Virus record (IMG/VR): IMGVR_UViG_3300035670_000433
Coordinates: 1 to 43,767 of that record
DNA length: 43,767 nucleotides
Reading direction: 5' to 3' (one strand)
From: a virus
Part shown: one piece after another, positions 29,758 to 39,255 of the stretch
How positions within the stretch are numbered: the first letter of the stretch is position 1
Layout of the letters: every line of letters starts with the position of its first letter
Notes under the pieces: model-generated
Databases searched by the model: none
What the model saw: the letters and a program-made list of their open reading frames with translations, nothing else
What the model was told of the DNA's origin: nothing
Made by a program: the position numbers and the translations under genes

Positions 29758-30757
29758 GAACTGCTCTTGATGATTTACCAAAATAACCTGTTGGTAGTTT
29801 TAATCCTATTTTCCATAGGATAGATTCTTCATGTTTCTTTTGGAAGTCCTTAACTGCTTGACGAGTGATTCCACCAAAGTAACCCGTGGCAGATATGTTA
29901 ATTGGAAATAGTCCTAAGTCTTGGAGTGTTTCTTGAAGGACAATTACATCTTGACCTGAATCACCGAACTGTAAATCACGAGTGAATACAAATCCTTTGT
30001 GTCTGAATTTTGTTTGTTCTTCAACGAATAAGTCTTGTTGATAGAGTCCTGTGTAGATTCGTTTGTTAATCCAATCTTCGTCTAAGTGTCTGATGTTTTC
30101 TCTACCAAACCAAGAAGAATCTTGAATGATTACATATTTCTTTTTCTTATAAATATAGGCACTATTAGGTAGAACTGTTACATAGTGTCTATATTGGGCA
30201 TTTATATTAGTAAGTTCTCCTTCTGCTTTTGGGTAATCACTTGACCATTCTTTACCATTCCAAAATACGAACAGAATGAGGGGTCGTTTTAGGTCATTCA
30301 CTATATATGCTATGTCGTCAATGGTGAATTTATTATCTTCGAGAACCACGAAAGACTTGCCTTTAAAATGAGATGCAATAGTATAGTGAAGGTCTGATGG
30401 AGAATAAGCATTATAATCTTTCTCTGTTTTAGTGATTTTTAAATCTTCAACACATCCCTGTTTTAAAAGTATTTCTCCAATGTCATAGTGATACATTCCT
30501 TCTGCTGGATAGTTCTTTCTAAGTCTATATAAAAATGCTGGTTCGTGTTTAAATCCAGTGTCTATTGATAAGGCAAGTTCTCCTGCGTGAGCACCACAAC
30601 TAGATGTGCTTTTCTGGTCACGCTTTTCATAGAGTTTTTCTACCTTTCTTGCTTTTGCTCTTGAAAGATAAGTTGGAATAGAAGAACGACCAATCTCTAA
30701 ATGAGAGTAATCTTTCTTTACCTTTCTATTATCTATGAGTCCTCCTGTGTACTCCAT
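29738..30757 (-). CDS. Endolysin: papain-like peptidase plus peptidoglycan-binding domain
   Basis: I use the ATG at 30757, 1 bp after the holin stop, giving 339 residues. The N-terminal domain (about 30-240) looks like a C1-type cysteine peptidase: KSTSSCGAHAGELALS carries the catalytic Cys (about 52), QYRHYVTVLPNSAY the His (about 176), and IIQDSSWFGREN the Asp/Asn position. The C-terminal domain (about 255-325; FGDSGQDVIVLQETLQDLGL) is PG_binding_1-like, with a TGYFGGITRQAVKDFQKKHE motif. No signal peptide is present; two holin-like genes precede it. It would cleave peptide cross-bridges in host peptidoglycan. Cysteine peptidase endolysins of this build are less common than amidases or muramidases. 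Confidence 0.8.
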   Translation of the reverse strand: MEYTGGLIDNRKVKKDYSHLEIGRSSIPTYLSRAKARKVEKLYEKRDQKSTSSCGAHAGELALSIDTGFKHEPAFLYRLRKNYPAEGMYHYDIGEILLKQGCVEDLKITKTEKDYNAYSPSDLHYTIASHFKGKSFVVLEDNKFTIDDIAYIVNDLKRPLILFVFWNGKEWSSDYPKAEGELTNINAQYRHYVTVLPNSAYIYKKKKYVIIQDSSWFGRENIRHLDEDWINKRIYTGLYQQDLFVEEQTKFRHKGFVFTRDLQFGDSGQDVIVLQETLQDLGLFPINISATGYFGGITRQAVKDFQKKHEESILWKIGLKLPTGYFGKSSRAVLNSYIQ

Positions 30758-30758
30758 A

Positions 30759-30953
30759 TTATTTAACCTTAGGTAGTTGTTCTGCAAGTGCCTTTAACCC
30801 TGCTCGTGTTGCAGTAATTAGAGAACTGACAATCAAACTTGAAGTGATAAAGTCTGCATCCCAGTTTCCCATTTGTACTGATAGGGCAGTTAGGAATACT
30901 GTAAGGAAAGTGATTCCTGATGATATTAAATATCGTTTAAGTGTTTTATTCAT
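30759..30953 (-). CDS. Holin-like membrane protein (64 aa)
   Basis: I take the ATG at 30953 (MNKTLKRYLISSGITFLTVF), just after the stop of the preceding gene. The 64-residue protein has a basic N terminus, a first hydrophobic helix at about 9-27 (LISSGITFLTVFLTALSVQ), a second at about 35-52 (ITSSLIVSSLITATRAG) and a charged end. Size, two helices and position directly before the endolysin support a class II holin that makes the inner-membrane hole at lysis. Confidence 0.75.
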   Translation of the reverse strand: MNKTLKRYLISSGITFLTVFLTALSVQMGNWDADFITSSLIVSSLITATRAGLKALAEQLPKVK

Positions 30954-30954
30954 A

Positions 30955-31179
30955 TTATTTATCTTTAAAGTGAATTTGTAATGAGGTTTCAATTCGTGCA
31001 AGTCTTTCTTTAATCTCTTGCCAGATTGGGTTCATTTCTTTGATTTCTTTCTCCATATTAGTTACTCGGTGTCTTAGTTCCTTTACTGAGGTATTTACTT
31101 TGGTATAACTAACCACAAGACCGATAAGTGTTACAACGAGTGTCCAATATTTAGTTAATAATTCTAATAATTCTTCCAT
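30955..31179 (-). CDS. Membrane-anchored coiled-coil protein, holin/haemolysin XhlA-like (74 aa)
   Basis: This 74-residue protein has one N-terminal hydrophobic helix (YWTLVVTLIGLVVSY, about 11-25) and a C-terminal coiled coil (VKELRHRVTNMEKEIKEMNP, then LARIETSLQIHF). Its stop is 1 bp before the next ATG. Small proteins of this type (XhlA-like) act with holins. TAGAAT lies exactly 6 nt before the ATG, so the lysis genes have their own promoter. Confidence 0.65.
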   Translation of the reverse strand: MEELLELLTKYWTLVVTLIGLVVSYTKVNTSVKELRHRVTNMEKEIKEMNPIWQEIKERLARIETSLQIHFKDK

Positions 31180-31185
31180 GTTTAT

Positions 31186-31191
31186 ATTCTA
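31186..31191 (-). promoter_or_regulatory. -10 TAGAAT 6 nt before lysis genes
   Basis: Minus strand TAGAAT, ATAAAC, ATG at 31179. Upstream A/T-rich sequence has another TATAAT (near 31193-31198). Confidence 0.45.
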
Positions 31192-31200
31192 ATTATACAA

Positions 31201-31470
31201 TTATATTTCATCTGTAACAACGGTACTTGTAGAAATCATTGTCTTGATTGCTTCGGTTTGTGCTTGTCGTTCTACTTCTAATGCTCGGTTTACTTCATTG
31301 ATTAAAGGTTGAGCAAACCAAGAGTCTGCCATCTTCTTAAACTCTGATTCTATGAAGTCCATTTTACTTTCTAATGTATCTCCTACTTGTGGTTGATACC
31401 CATAGAAATTAGCAAGTAAAGTAATTTGTTCTTCTGTGTATTGTGTTGTGTCTATTTTATATGTTTTCAT
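31201..31470 (-). CDS. Small phage structural protein (89 aa)
   Basis: I take the ATG at 31470 (MKTYKIDTTQYTEEQITLLA), 1 bp after the stop of the preceding gene. The 89-residue helical protein (MDFIESEFKKMADSWFAQPL) has no membrane segment. It sits between fibre-like and lysis genes, where many phages have small tail or chaperone proteins. No family is recognised. Confidence 0.62.
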   Translation of the reverse strand: MKTYKIDTTQYTEEQITLLANFYGYQPQVGDTLESKMDFIESEFKKMADSWFAQPLINEVNRALEVERQAQTEAIKTMISTSTVVTDEI

Positions 31471-31471
31471 A

Positions 31472-31753
31472 TTATGCAATTAGGGCTATTAACTTGTCGT
31501 ATAAATCTGAATTACTTGTGGGAGCAACTCCATCTACACTGTCTATTTGCATACCATTGTTGCCATCATAACTTACTTGCCATTCATTTTCTCCAAGATT
31601 GGTGATTTTAACAAAGGCATCTGATGGTAGAAGTTCAATTTTAATTATCTTATCTTTTTCCCAAGCACCTTTTTTAGGTAGGTTTCCTGTTCCAAGTACA
31701 CCGAAGTCTACTTTAATTGAGTTTGTTGTTGATGTTATTACTATGTTTGCCAT
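31472..31753 (-). CDS. Small beta-rich structural protein (93 aa)
   Basis: I take the ATG at 31753 (MANIVITSTTNSIKVDFGVL). The 93-residue protein has beta-strands in the first 70 residues (DKIIKIELLPSDAFVKITNL, EWQVSYDGNNGMQI) and a short C-terminal helix (LYDKLIALIA). This pattern is common in small phage head or tail decoration proteins next to fibre genes. No enzyme motif is present. Confidence 0.65.
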   Translation of the reverse strand: MANIVITSTTNSIKVDFGVLGTGNLPKKGAWEKDKIIKIELLPSDAFVKITNLGENEWQVSYDGNNGMQIDSVDGVAPTSNSDLYDKLIALIA

Positions 31754-31757
31754 ATAC

Positions 31758-32981
31758 TTATCGGACTTCTGTCCAGTTAATTGCACCTTCTACTAATGAT
31801 GTTCCACCAAGTCCTTCTACCAGAACTGTTACTCTACCTAAATCTCTCACATTGCCTGCCACATCAAGTGTTATAGGGTATTTCATAACAACATTTTGAG
31901 AGATAGCACCCCTTGAACTCGCCGATGCTGGTATGTGTCCCGTATACATTGTGATAGCAGGAGTTCCTGATGTTGTACCTGCTGTGTTGTATTGAGTTGC
32001 TGAATAGGTAGTATTTACATCATTAAAGGTTGTTGTTCCTGTGAGTACATCTCCTAATACGATTGCATAGTGTACTGGGTTAATTCCTCTCACAATTAAG
32101 TCTATTGAATCAATAATGATTTTAGTTCTGTTAGTGATTGAGTTGAATGTGGTTTTGGGTTGAATTGAGATAAGATGAGTAAGAGTTCCATTTCCTGCTG
32201 TTACTTCTGCATCTTGTGAGAAGTGAAAACCCTCTCTTGAACTCTCTCCATTTTCTGATTGAACAGTACAACAGATAAAGTTCATTGTTGTTGATACAGT
32301 ACCTGTTGAAGTCATACCACATCTAATAGGTAGGTTGGCTGATTGGAAGTAAGGATAAGCATCTTCATTAGCGTGTGTGAATTGGTGTGCCCATACTACC
32401 ATACCATTTATATCAAATCCTACTCGTACTCTACCCACATATAATGCTTGAAAGTCTATTACAAGGATTTGTGTTTTAGTTATATCAAGTGTAAGTCCTG
32501 ATGCTCCTGTTCCATCTAACTTGTCCAAGTTCCAGTTAGTTTGAGTTACAGTTTCATCTCCTGTTGTTGTATCAGAGTAGATTGTGAATTGTTTAGTTGT
32601 TCCATTTAATTGAAATTCAATACCATTTGAACCATCAGAATATCCTGCAAACTTCATAGTGTTTGCTACCCCTTCAATCATATTAAAGGTTACATAAATA
32701 AGTTGTGAGTGTCCTGCTCGGTATCGGAAGTATTCATAACTCTGCATAAATGCTTTACCACCTGTTGGAGTAGATGAAAAAGTCATCAAAGCCATACGAT
32801 TAGTACTATCGTGAGTTACTGTTGCACCAGAACCATTAGTTACTTGTTCAAACAGTAAAGGTTGTAAGTCGTATGTAAGTTGTGCATCAAATAAAGAAGT
32901 AGGTGAAGATACACGAAGTCTTCCGAAGGCATCTCCTACTGGGTTATTTGAATTGATTTTTATGTTGTTAAATTGTGTCAT
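31758..32981 (-). CDS. Fibre/structural protein (407 aa)
   Basis: This 407-residue beta-rich protein opens with NPVGDAFGRLRVSSPTSLFD, a sequence typical of a widespread group of phage minor structural proteins. A large jelly-roll-like part follows (SQLIYVTFNMIEGVANTMKF, VRVGFDINGMVVWAHQFTHA). No catalytic motif is seen. With the 480-aa gene it probably builds fibres or baseplate parts for host binding. Confidence 0.68.
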   Translation of the reverse strand: MTQFNNIKINSNNPVGDAFGRLRVSSPTSLFDAQLTYDLQPLLFEQVTNGSGATVTHDSTNRMALMTFSSTPTGGKAFMQSYEYFRYRAGHSQLIYVTFNMIEGVANTMKFAGYSDGSNGIEFQLNGTTKQFTIYSDTTTGDETVTQTNWNLDKLDGTGASGLTLDITKTQILVIDFQALYVGRVRVGFDINGMVVWAHQFTHANEDAYPYFQSANLPIRCGMTSTGTVSTTMNFICCTVQSENGESSREGFHFSQDAEVTAGNGTLTHLISIQPKTTFNSITNRTKIIIDSIDLIVRGINPVHYAIVLGDVLTGTTTFNDVNTTYSATQYNTAGTTSGTPAITMYTGHIPASASSRGAISQNVVMKYPITLDVAGNVRDLGRVTVLVEGLGGTSLVEGAINWTEVR

Positions 32982-32991
32982 ATTATTATTG

Positions 32992-34434
32992 TTAATGTAT
33001 TAAAATCCAATTTGAACCTGTACTTTGAACTGTAATTTGTTCGTGTTGTGATAGTGTTTGTGTTAAATCACCATTGATAGTTTCAGTTCCATTTGCATCA
33101 ACTGTGATAGTACCAGTTCCACTATTATTTATTTGGTATATTCTTCCTGTAATACCAACTGCTGTTGGGAGAGTTACTGTGAAAGAGTTTGCTGTACAAT
33201 CAACTGTATAATCTGTTGCATCTAGTGTTCGTAATGCTGTGATTGCTCGGTATGGTAAAGTGAAACTTGCGTTTGCTTTAACCCCACCATCATTTAAAGT
33301 AAGTCTATCTGTAAGAGTATCATTTACTCGTGTTTGAAATATTAAAGAACCATCACTAGAACCATCAGTTAGGTCGGTAATACCTGTTCTTACTCGTGCC
33401 ATTACATCTCCATCTACTGCTGAACCAGAATCTTTTAAGTTAAAATCTAGTCTAACTTCTGTTGATAGGTTTGCAGTACCCAAGTTACTTAATGAGAGTG
33501 CTGTTCTTTGAGAACCTGTTGAACCTTGGTCATTGATTGCTAACTTACCAACATTGGTCATTGATGAAAATTGAGAACCCATACCTACTCCCATTACCCC
33601 AGTATTACGAATTTCAAAAGCGTTCACATTGTCTGTTTCATTTCTATATGTAAAAGAGCCTGATGAAGTAGAGGTGATTCTCCATTGTTTTACACCATTC
33701 ATATAGATAGTTGCATTGTTTGCACCACCAATATAAATACCTCTACCTGTTCCTGTAATAGGTGTTGGGTTAGTTGCACCAAAAGATGCGTTTCCTAATT
33801 CATCTACTTCTGCCAATATGGTTCCTGTGTTGTTTTGCCATTCTTGGAGACTTGCTGTTTGTCCTGATACTCCTTTAACTAATAATCCCAAGTCTGTTGT
33901 ATTTACTGTATTGATATGGAGTTTTGCTAATGGTGAAGTAACTCCAATACCCACATTCCCCACATAAGTACCAGCATAAGGAATTGTTATAACATCTGTA
34001 TAAATTGTATTTAATGCTCTTTGTATCTTAAAAATATTATTTGTACCATCTGTATATAATCTCCCACCGTGCTTACCACTTGGAGTTTCTTCTACTAATT
34101 CAAGAGAAGTGTCTAGGTTAACCCCAGTATTGTAACTTACTGATACATTACTTGATGCATTATATACATGCAAATTACTTTGTGGATTATTTGTCCCAAT
34201 CCCTAATCTATTATTAGTATCATCATAAAAGAAGTTAGCATTATCTTGTGAAATAAGACCAGACACACCAGCAAAGAGTACAGAACCTGCTGTTTTAGAT
34301 GTATCTGTGATACCACCAACTGTGATTGATTTATTAGTTATTGCACCAATATCTGTAATTGATTGCAGTGTTGGCTTGTTCACAAAAGGAACCATTGATG
34401 GGTTCTGGTTTGGTTGCATTGAGAATTCAATCAT
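32992..34434 (-). CDS. Tail-fibre-like protein (480 aa)
   Basis: This 480-residue protein is rich in Asn, Thr, Gly and Ser. It contains NNRLGIGTNNPQSNLHVYNA and VGIGVTSPLAKLHINTVN, the 'GIGTxxPxxKLHV' repeats of phage tail-fibre proteins, and ends in a beta-helix-like part (TGTITVDANGTETINGDLTQ). The first residues (MQPNQNPSMVPFVNKPT) are probably an attachment segment. No chaperone (S74-like) domain is present. It likely recognises the host surface. Confidence 0.75.
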   Translation of the reverse strand: MIEFSMQPNQNPSMVPFVNKPTLQSITDIGAITNKSITVGGITDTSKTAGSVLFAGVSGLISQDNANFFYDDTNNRLGIGTNNPQSNLHVYNASSNVSVSYNTGVNLDTSLELVEETPSGKHGGRLYTDGTNNIFKIQRALNTIYTDVITIPYAGTYVGNVGIGVTSPLAKLHINTVNTTDLGLLVKGVSGQTASLQEWQNNTGTILAEVDELGNASFGATNPTPITGTGRGIYIGGANNATIYMNGVKQWRITSTSSGSFTYRNETDNVNAFEIRNTGVMGVGMGSQFSSMTNVGKLAINDQGSTGSQRTALSLSNLGTANLSTEVRLDFNLKDSGSAVDGDVMARVRTGITDLTDGSSDGSLIFQTRVNDTLTDRLTLNDGGVKANASFTLPYRAITALRTLDATDYTVDCTANSFTVTLPTAVGITGRIYQINNSGTGTITVDANGTETINGDLTQTLSQHEQITVQSTGSNWILIH

Positions 34435-34466
34435 AGTTTAAGTTTAGCATTTAGGTGCGTTTAGCA

Positions 34467-37400
34467 TTATTCCGCTTGTTTCAATTTAAGTAACTGTTTG
34501 AGGACTTCTTTATCTATTAATCCTTTTGCGGCGTATTCTTTTAGAATTTGTTTTTGAGTTTCTGTTGATTCTCCCTTAAGGACTTCTTTATAAATAAACT
34601 CTGCTCTTGCTCCGTTCTTAATGTTAAGTTCCTTAATCTTTCTTTGTGAGTATGTTAATCCAGCGTTTTTATCAGTCACAATATCTTTGAATTTTTCATA
34701 TACTTCAGGTTTTTGTTCTTGAATTTGCTTAAGATATGCTGCACGTTCTTCATTTGTTTGAAGAACAGATAGGTGGTCTGCAACACCTTCTGCCTCCTGC
34801 TTAATATAAAACTTATCTCGAGATTGTTCAGTAAGTGCGGTTTCGAGTTTGTCATAGAATGTACTTGCTGTTTGTACCTTTTCTTCTGATTTGGTTCTAA
34901 TAAATCGTCTAACTATAGGTGTTTTATTTATATCTATCTTTCCGTCTTTTAATCCAACCAATGTGTCAAATAGGTTACTTACATCCTTACCAGCACTACC
35001 AATCACACTTTCATAGGCATACACAACATCCTCTGGACTTAATTCAATTCCAAGTTTAGAGAGTGCTTGTGTTGCAAGAATGGCACCACGCCCTGTTGCT
35101 GTGTCTTTAAGGTCTTTAAAGTATTTAACACTGTTTGGAGCATTAGGGTCATATTCTGGTCTAATCATTCCACCGTGCCATGCTTTGTTTCGTGCCATAT
35201 CAAATACTGGAATAACTTCTGCAACTGTGGGTGTAATTGCCTGTAAGAAGTCTATTCCTCCAACTGGGTTGTAAGAGTTAATCACTGATGTTGTAACATT
35301 TTTAATTGCTTCTCCTATATTTAAATCACCAGTGATTACATCATCACCAGAATCAAACATTGCTTTAATTGGAATAAGACCATAACCAACTGGGATTGTA
35401 AAGTATGCAAATGAACCATCTTTTTTAGGAATGACAATATTTAATCCTTTTGTTCTATCCCATTTAGTAACTTTCTTTTTCCAGTCTGGGTCTATAGAAC
35501 TGTTGTATTGATTTACTGCTACCACTGATGCTCCGATTGCTGTTATTAGTTTTGCCGCAGTCTTTGGATTTTTGAGTGCTTTAAGCATTTTAGTGTTACC
35601 TTGAATTGCTGCGTTTGCGAACATATACAAACCATTAACCACAGGACCAGCCTTACCTATCTTATTGAAGTTAACTGAAGCCTCTTTAGCAATAACTGCT
35701 GCTTCTTCCATTGATTTACCAGCCTCTTTAGCCATACGATAAATTGTGAATCGTGTAGAGTTTTCTGCAACTTCTCCCCAGAAGTCAATAGCTTTGAGTG
35801 CCTTTTGTGCAAATTGTCTTGGTTTAGATGATTGAGTTTTAAGGGCTTTCTCCCATTCAAATGCAATCTCTCCTTTAGCCATGGATGACATACCACCAGT
35901 TGTTGCTCCTGATTTTAGAAATTCGTCATACTCTTTTTGAAGTGGCTTGCTTAAGTCTTTGTTTCGAAGATATGATTGAATTGTTGCCATACTTTCTGCA
36001 TCTTTTTTAACTGCTTTAACTAGATTATATTTACCACCATTAGTTGATGAATAATATACAAGTGCTTCTTGAAGGTCTCTAATTTTGTTAGGAGCCATAA
36101 ATGATGGTGCAAATCTTGTTTGTAGTTGTGAATAGAGTCTAGTTATCTTTGGAATGAATTGTAAGAAGGCTGGAAGTTTTTGATAACTAACTCCAGACAC
36201 AATATCAGCAATACCCTCATCTTTAAATTTAAGGTATTTCTTTTTACCATCTTGAAAAAAAGGAATAGCCCCACCATCTTTTTCAAGCTTCTTTACTTCC
36301 ACAGGACTCATTACAGGATTACCATCTCGTAGCACAACGGACCCATCTTTATTTAAGAGTGGTTTCGGTGACACTACTTCTAGTAAGTCTGCTTTATATT
36401 TAGTTTCAAAATCTGCAAGTGCTTTCATTACTGTGTTCTTTTCTGCAGCAACATAAGCCCGAGATAAGTTAAAAACTTGATTAGCAACTATGTCGTCGAT
36501 TTCTAGTTGAGAACCCTTTGCTCGTAACAGGGTTGATGACTTAACATCAAATCCCCTACTGAAAGAGCCGACCAAATCATCATCACTAAGTACCCGTTGA
36601 AATGATACATAGTTAGGATATAGTGCTTCAAGTTCTTCTCGTGAAGTTTTAGAGATAATTCCAGCCGATTCAAGTACATCTAGTTTTTCTTTTCCAAGGT
36701 CTTGAACTAGTTTTGCTTTAGCTTCAATTTCATTGAAATAAGGTTTTGCTTGTAACTCGTCTAGTTTTTTAATTGCGTCTTCTGTGAGAACTCCTGATGC
36801 ACCATCTCCCAATTTAGCGTTTCTTTCTGGAGCATGTTTATACCAAAGATATGCATTTACATCATCTCGAAATTGATTAATTGGTACATTTAATTCTTTT
36901 GATACTCTTTCATAGTCTTGTGCTAGTGATTGCATAAATTCACTCAGCTCTCTGTTTCTGCCTTCTACCTTTCCAGAACTTCTAATATATTCTGCATATG
37001 GACTTCCTTTAGCCTTATCATCTAGCCCATACTTTGCTTGCTCTTGTTTAATTCGAATCCATGAGTCTTGGAAGTATTCCCTAAGACCTGTCATTTTTGT
37101 ATTTAAAAATTTCTTTGCCGATTCAAAGTTACCAACATCTGCAATAGACCCATCAGTAAATGGTTCTTTTAGACTTGACACTTCTGGCTGTTTTGATATA
37201 TCATTAAGAGATGTATCTAGGAGATTCACCTGAGGATTGGTTATATTATCTGACGTACGTTCTAGTTGTTGTAGCACTTCTGCTGTTTGCAATTTATTAG
37301 AAGGGTCAGAAAAATCTGGAGTATCTATATCTGCAGTAATTTTTGCATTACCACCAAAGTAATCCATAACCTCTTCCATTGTATTCTTTTCAACGAGGTC

Positions 37401-38009
37401 TTTTGAAACTCTATTTAAAGTTTTTGGTGAAATACCAGGAGAATTTTCTTTTATTAATTCTCGAATTACATTTTGGTTTTTACTTTTAGCAATAAATTCC
37501 ATTGATTCAACTGGAATCTTTAAAGATTTAACTGGTAAGTTTAGTGGGTTTTCCATAAACACATAACCCAACGTACCAGCAATAGGAAGAAAACCTCTTT
37601 CAATAGGTGAACCCTGCTTGTCAGCAACAAACTTATTAATATTGTCATAAACTTGTTGTGGTGTCTTGGTTGTTCTACCAAATAGTTTTTGTTCTATTGG
37701 ACCAGTTGCTGTTCGAATCTTTTCTTTTTGTTCTGGAGTTGCTCGTACTGCCAACCCTTCAGCGACACCCTTTAAAAGAGATGTTGCCCCAGCTCCAGTT
37801 TCTCTTATCATGGTAATAGCTGCATCAGATGCCTTCTCTGAAAAATCACTTCTAATTTTTTCAGCTACTTCTGATGGTTTCTTTTGACCCGTTTGAACAT
37901 CATTAAAATTATCCTTAAAATAGTTAAGTGTATTTTTAGTTACATTATATAAGCCTTGTCCTGCAGATTTTGCAAAACCACTTAAGATTTGTTTTGTTAA
38001 ATCAAACAT
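34467..38009 (-). CDS. Large internal virion/DNA-ejection protein with LPD38-like region (1180 aa)
   Basis: This 1180-residue protein is the largest here. The middle/late part (about 730-810; KALKAIDFWGEVAENSTRFT, YRMAKEAGKSMEEAAVIAKE, NGLYMFANAAIQGNTKMLKA) resembles LPD38-type regions of podovirus internal core proteins (T7 gp16-like), which leave the capsid and form the ejection channel. The rest is mostly helical and charged, with RWKxxT-like segments and IKELNIKNGARAEFIY near the end. No lysozyme motif was found. It could be partly exposed as an effector. Confidence 0.72.
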   Translation of the reverse strand: MFDLTKQILSGFAKSAGQGLYNVTKNTLNYFKDNFNDVQTGQKKPSEVAEKIRSDFSEKASDAAITMIRETGAGATSLLKGVAEGLAVRATPEQKEKIRTATGPIEQKLFGRTTKTPQQVYDNINKFVADKQGSPIERGFLPIAGTLGYVFMENPLNLPVKSLKIPVESMEFIAKSKNQNVIRELIKENSPGISPKTLNRVSKDLVEKNTMEEVMDYFGGNAKITADIDTPDFSDPSNKLQTAEVLQQLERTSDNITNPQVNLLDTSLNDISKQPEVSSLKEPFTDGSIADVGNFESAKKFLNTKMTGLREYFQDSWIRIKQEQAKYGLDDKAKGSPYAEYIRSSGKVEGRNRELSEFMQSLAQDYERVSKELNVPINQFRDDVNAYLWYKHAPERNAKLGDGASGVLTEDAIKKLDELQAKPYFNEIEAKAKLVQDLGKEKLDVLESAGIISKTSREELEALYPNYVSFQRVLSDDDLVGSFSRGFDVKSSTLLRAKGSQLEIDDIVANQVFNLSRAYVAAEKNTVMKALADFETKYKADLLEVVSPKPLLNKDGSVVLRDGNPVMSPVEVKKLEKDGGAIPFFQDGKKKYLKFKDEGIADIVSGVSYQKLPAFLQFIPKITRLYSQLQTRFAPSFMAPNKIRDLQEALVYYSSTNGGKYNLVKAVKKDAESMATIQSYLRNKDLSKPLQKEYDEFLKSGATTGGMSSMAKGEIAFEWEKALKTQSSKPRQFAQKALKAIDFWGEVAENSTRFTIYRMAKEAGKSMEEAAVIAKEASVNFNKIGKAGPVVNGLYMFANAAIQGNTKMLKALKNPKTAAKLITAIGASVVAVNQYNSSIDPDWKKKVTKWDRTKGLNIVIPKKDGSFAYFTIPVGYGLIPIKAMFDSGDDVITGDLNIGEAIKNVTTSVINSYNPVGGIDFLQAITPTVAEVIPVFDMARNKAWHGGMIRPEYDPNAPNSVKYFKDLKDTATGRGAILATQALSKLGIELSPEDVVYAYESVIGSAGKDVSNLFDTLVGLKDGKIDINKTPIVRRFIRTKSEEKVQTASTFYDKLETALTEQSRDKFYIKQEAEGVADHLSVLQTNEERAAYLKQIQEQKPEVYEKFKDIVTDKNAGLTYSQRKIKELNIKNGARAEFIYKEVLKGESTETQKQILKEYAAKGLIDKEVLKQLLKLKQAE

Positions 38010-38013
38010 ATGT

Positions 38014-39252
38014 TTATTCAGTTGTTCCCCATTGGTCGAGTAAACTCATCAATTCATCATCTCCACCTTTTCCATAAAGGAAATTGATTTGTTCATTTAA
38101 GTCAGCACCAATTAATCCTGCTGCAGATAGTTTTCCAATCTCTGATTTAGAGAATTTATTTGCAAGTGTTTGATTAATTACTGAGGTATATAGTTGTTCG
38201 TATTCTTTTTTCAAAGCTTCTCGTCCTTCTGGTGCCAAGTTCATTTGAAGTTGTTGTTCTCGTTGTGCTAAGAATGTATTAAAGTCTGGGATTTGTGCCA
38301 TCTGATTTGTAATAGATGTTGAACCACTACCACTTGCTCCAAGGTCTTTAACAATGTTTAGATTTTCATCTAAAGCCACAACGCGTCCATCAATAGTTCG
38401 AATGTCGTAATTTGGTTTGATACTTGTTTGACCAACTACTTCTTGTCTCATTTCTCCTGTTTCTGGGTTTCTAAAGAATGCAGAGATTTGTCCTGTTACT
38501 GGGTCTGTTTGAAGTGAACCAACCATATCATCTTGTGTAAGTGCTGTGATTTCTTTAATGTTCTTTAATAGGTCATTTTGTTGGTCTTTCTCCAAGTTAA
38601 CAATTCCAAGAGCAATACCTTCTCGTATTGCAATTTTAGCAAGTTGGTCATTTTGTCTTTCTTTAACATCCCTTAATTGGGCATTTAGGTTACCAGATAG
38701 TTTACCTTCTGGGTTTGCTTTTAGTGCTTTATATTCTTCGGCATATTGTTCTTCCATGTCTGCTCGTTCATTTTGAATTTCTGCAAGTTTCTTTAGATTG
38801 TCTGATGGTGTAAGACCTTCAACAAATCTTTTTTCCATTTCTTTTCTGGCTTGCATCAATGAAGACATTGTGTTTTCTGGTGCCAATTTGTCTGCGGTGA
38901 CAGTTCGTTTTGGTTCAACCCTTACTGTATCTGTCATTTTTGAATTAACTCTTGCCTGTGTAATTTGGTCTTGAGAATATGAATTTACTTTAGCTGGTTG
39001 TGTAATTGGTTGACCTGGTTGGACATTAGGAATGACTGGGCTACTTACTTTAGTTGCCTGTGACATAACGGGGGGTGCAGCATAACGAGGTCCACTTGCA
39101 GTACTCATGTTTGGTGTTGGTTGTTTGGTTACTTTTGGGGGTGGATTATAAGCTGGACCTGTTGTGGTACTGGTATTAGGTTTAAAAATACTGCTTGTTA
39201 TGTTTTTAGCAGTAGTAAATGCGTCTTTGACGAAATTAGATAGTCCGAACAT
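38014..39252 (-). CDS. Virion structural protein (412 aa)
   Basis: This 412-residue protein has a Pro/Thr/Ser-rich N-terminal quarter (KPNTSTTTGPAYNPPPKVTK) with two partial copies of a 'TSTxxGPxYxxPPxV' motif (near 28-42 and 52-66). A helical middle follows (MEKRFVEGLTPSDNLKKLAE, LKKEYEQLYTSVINQTLANK). It lies next to the LPD38-like ejection protein and is probably an ejection or internal core partner. A TATAAT 6 nt before the ATG repeats the block seen at 1524 and 41495. Confidence 0.6.
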   Translation of the reverse strand: MFGLSNFVKDAFTTAKNITSSIFKPNTSTTTGPAYNPPPKVTKQPTPNMSTASGPRYAAPPVMSQATKVSSPVIPNVQPGQPITQPAKVNSYSQDQITQARVNSKMTDTVRVEPKRTVTADKLAPENTMSSLMQARKEMEKRFVEGLTPSDNLKKLAEIQNERADMEEQYAEEYKALKANPEGKLSGNLNAQLRDVKERQNDQLAKIAIREGIALGIVNLEKDQQNDLLKNIKEITALTQDDMVGSLQTDPVTGQISAFFRNPETGEMRQEVVGQTSIKPNYDIRTIDGRVVALDENLNIVKDLGASGSGSTSITNQMAQIPDFNTFLAQREQQLQMNLAPEGREALKKEYEQLYTSVINQTLANKFSKSEIGKLSAAGLIGADLNEQINFLYGKGGDDELMSLLDQWGTTE

Positions 39253-39255
39253 AGT

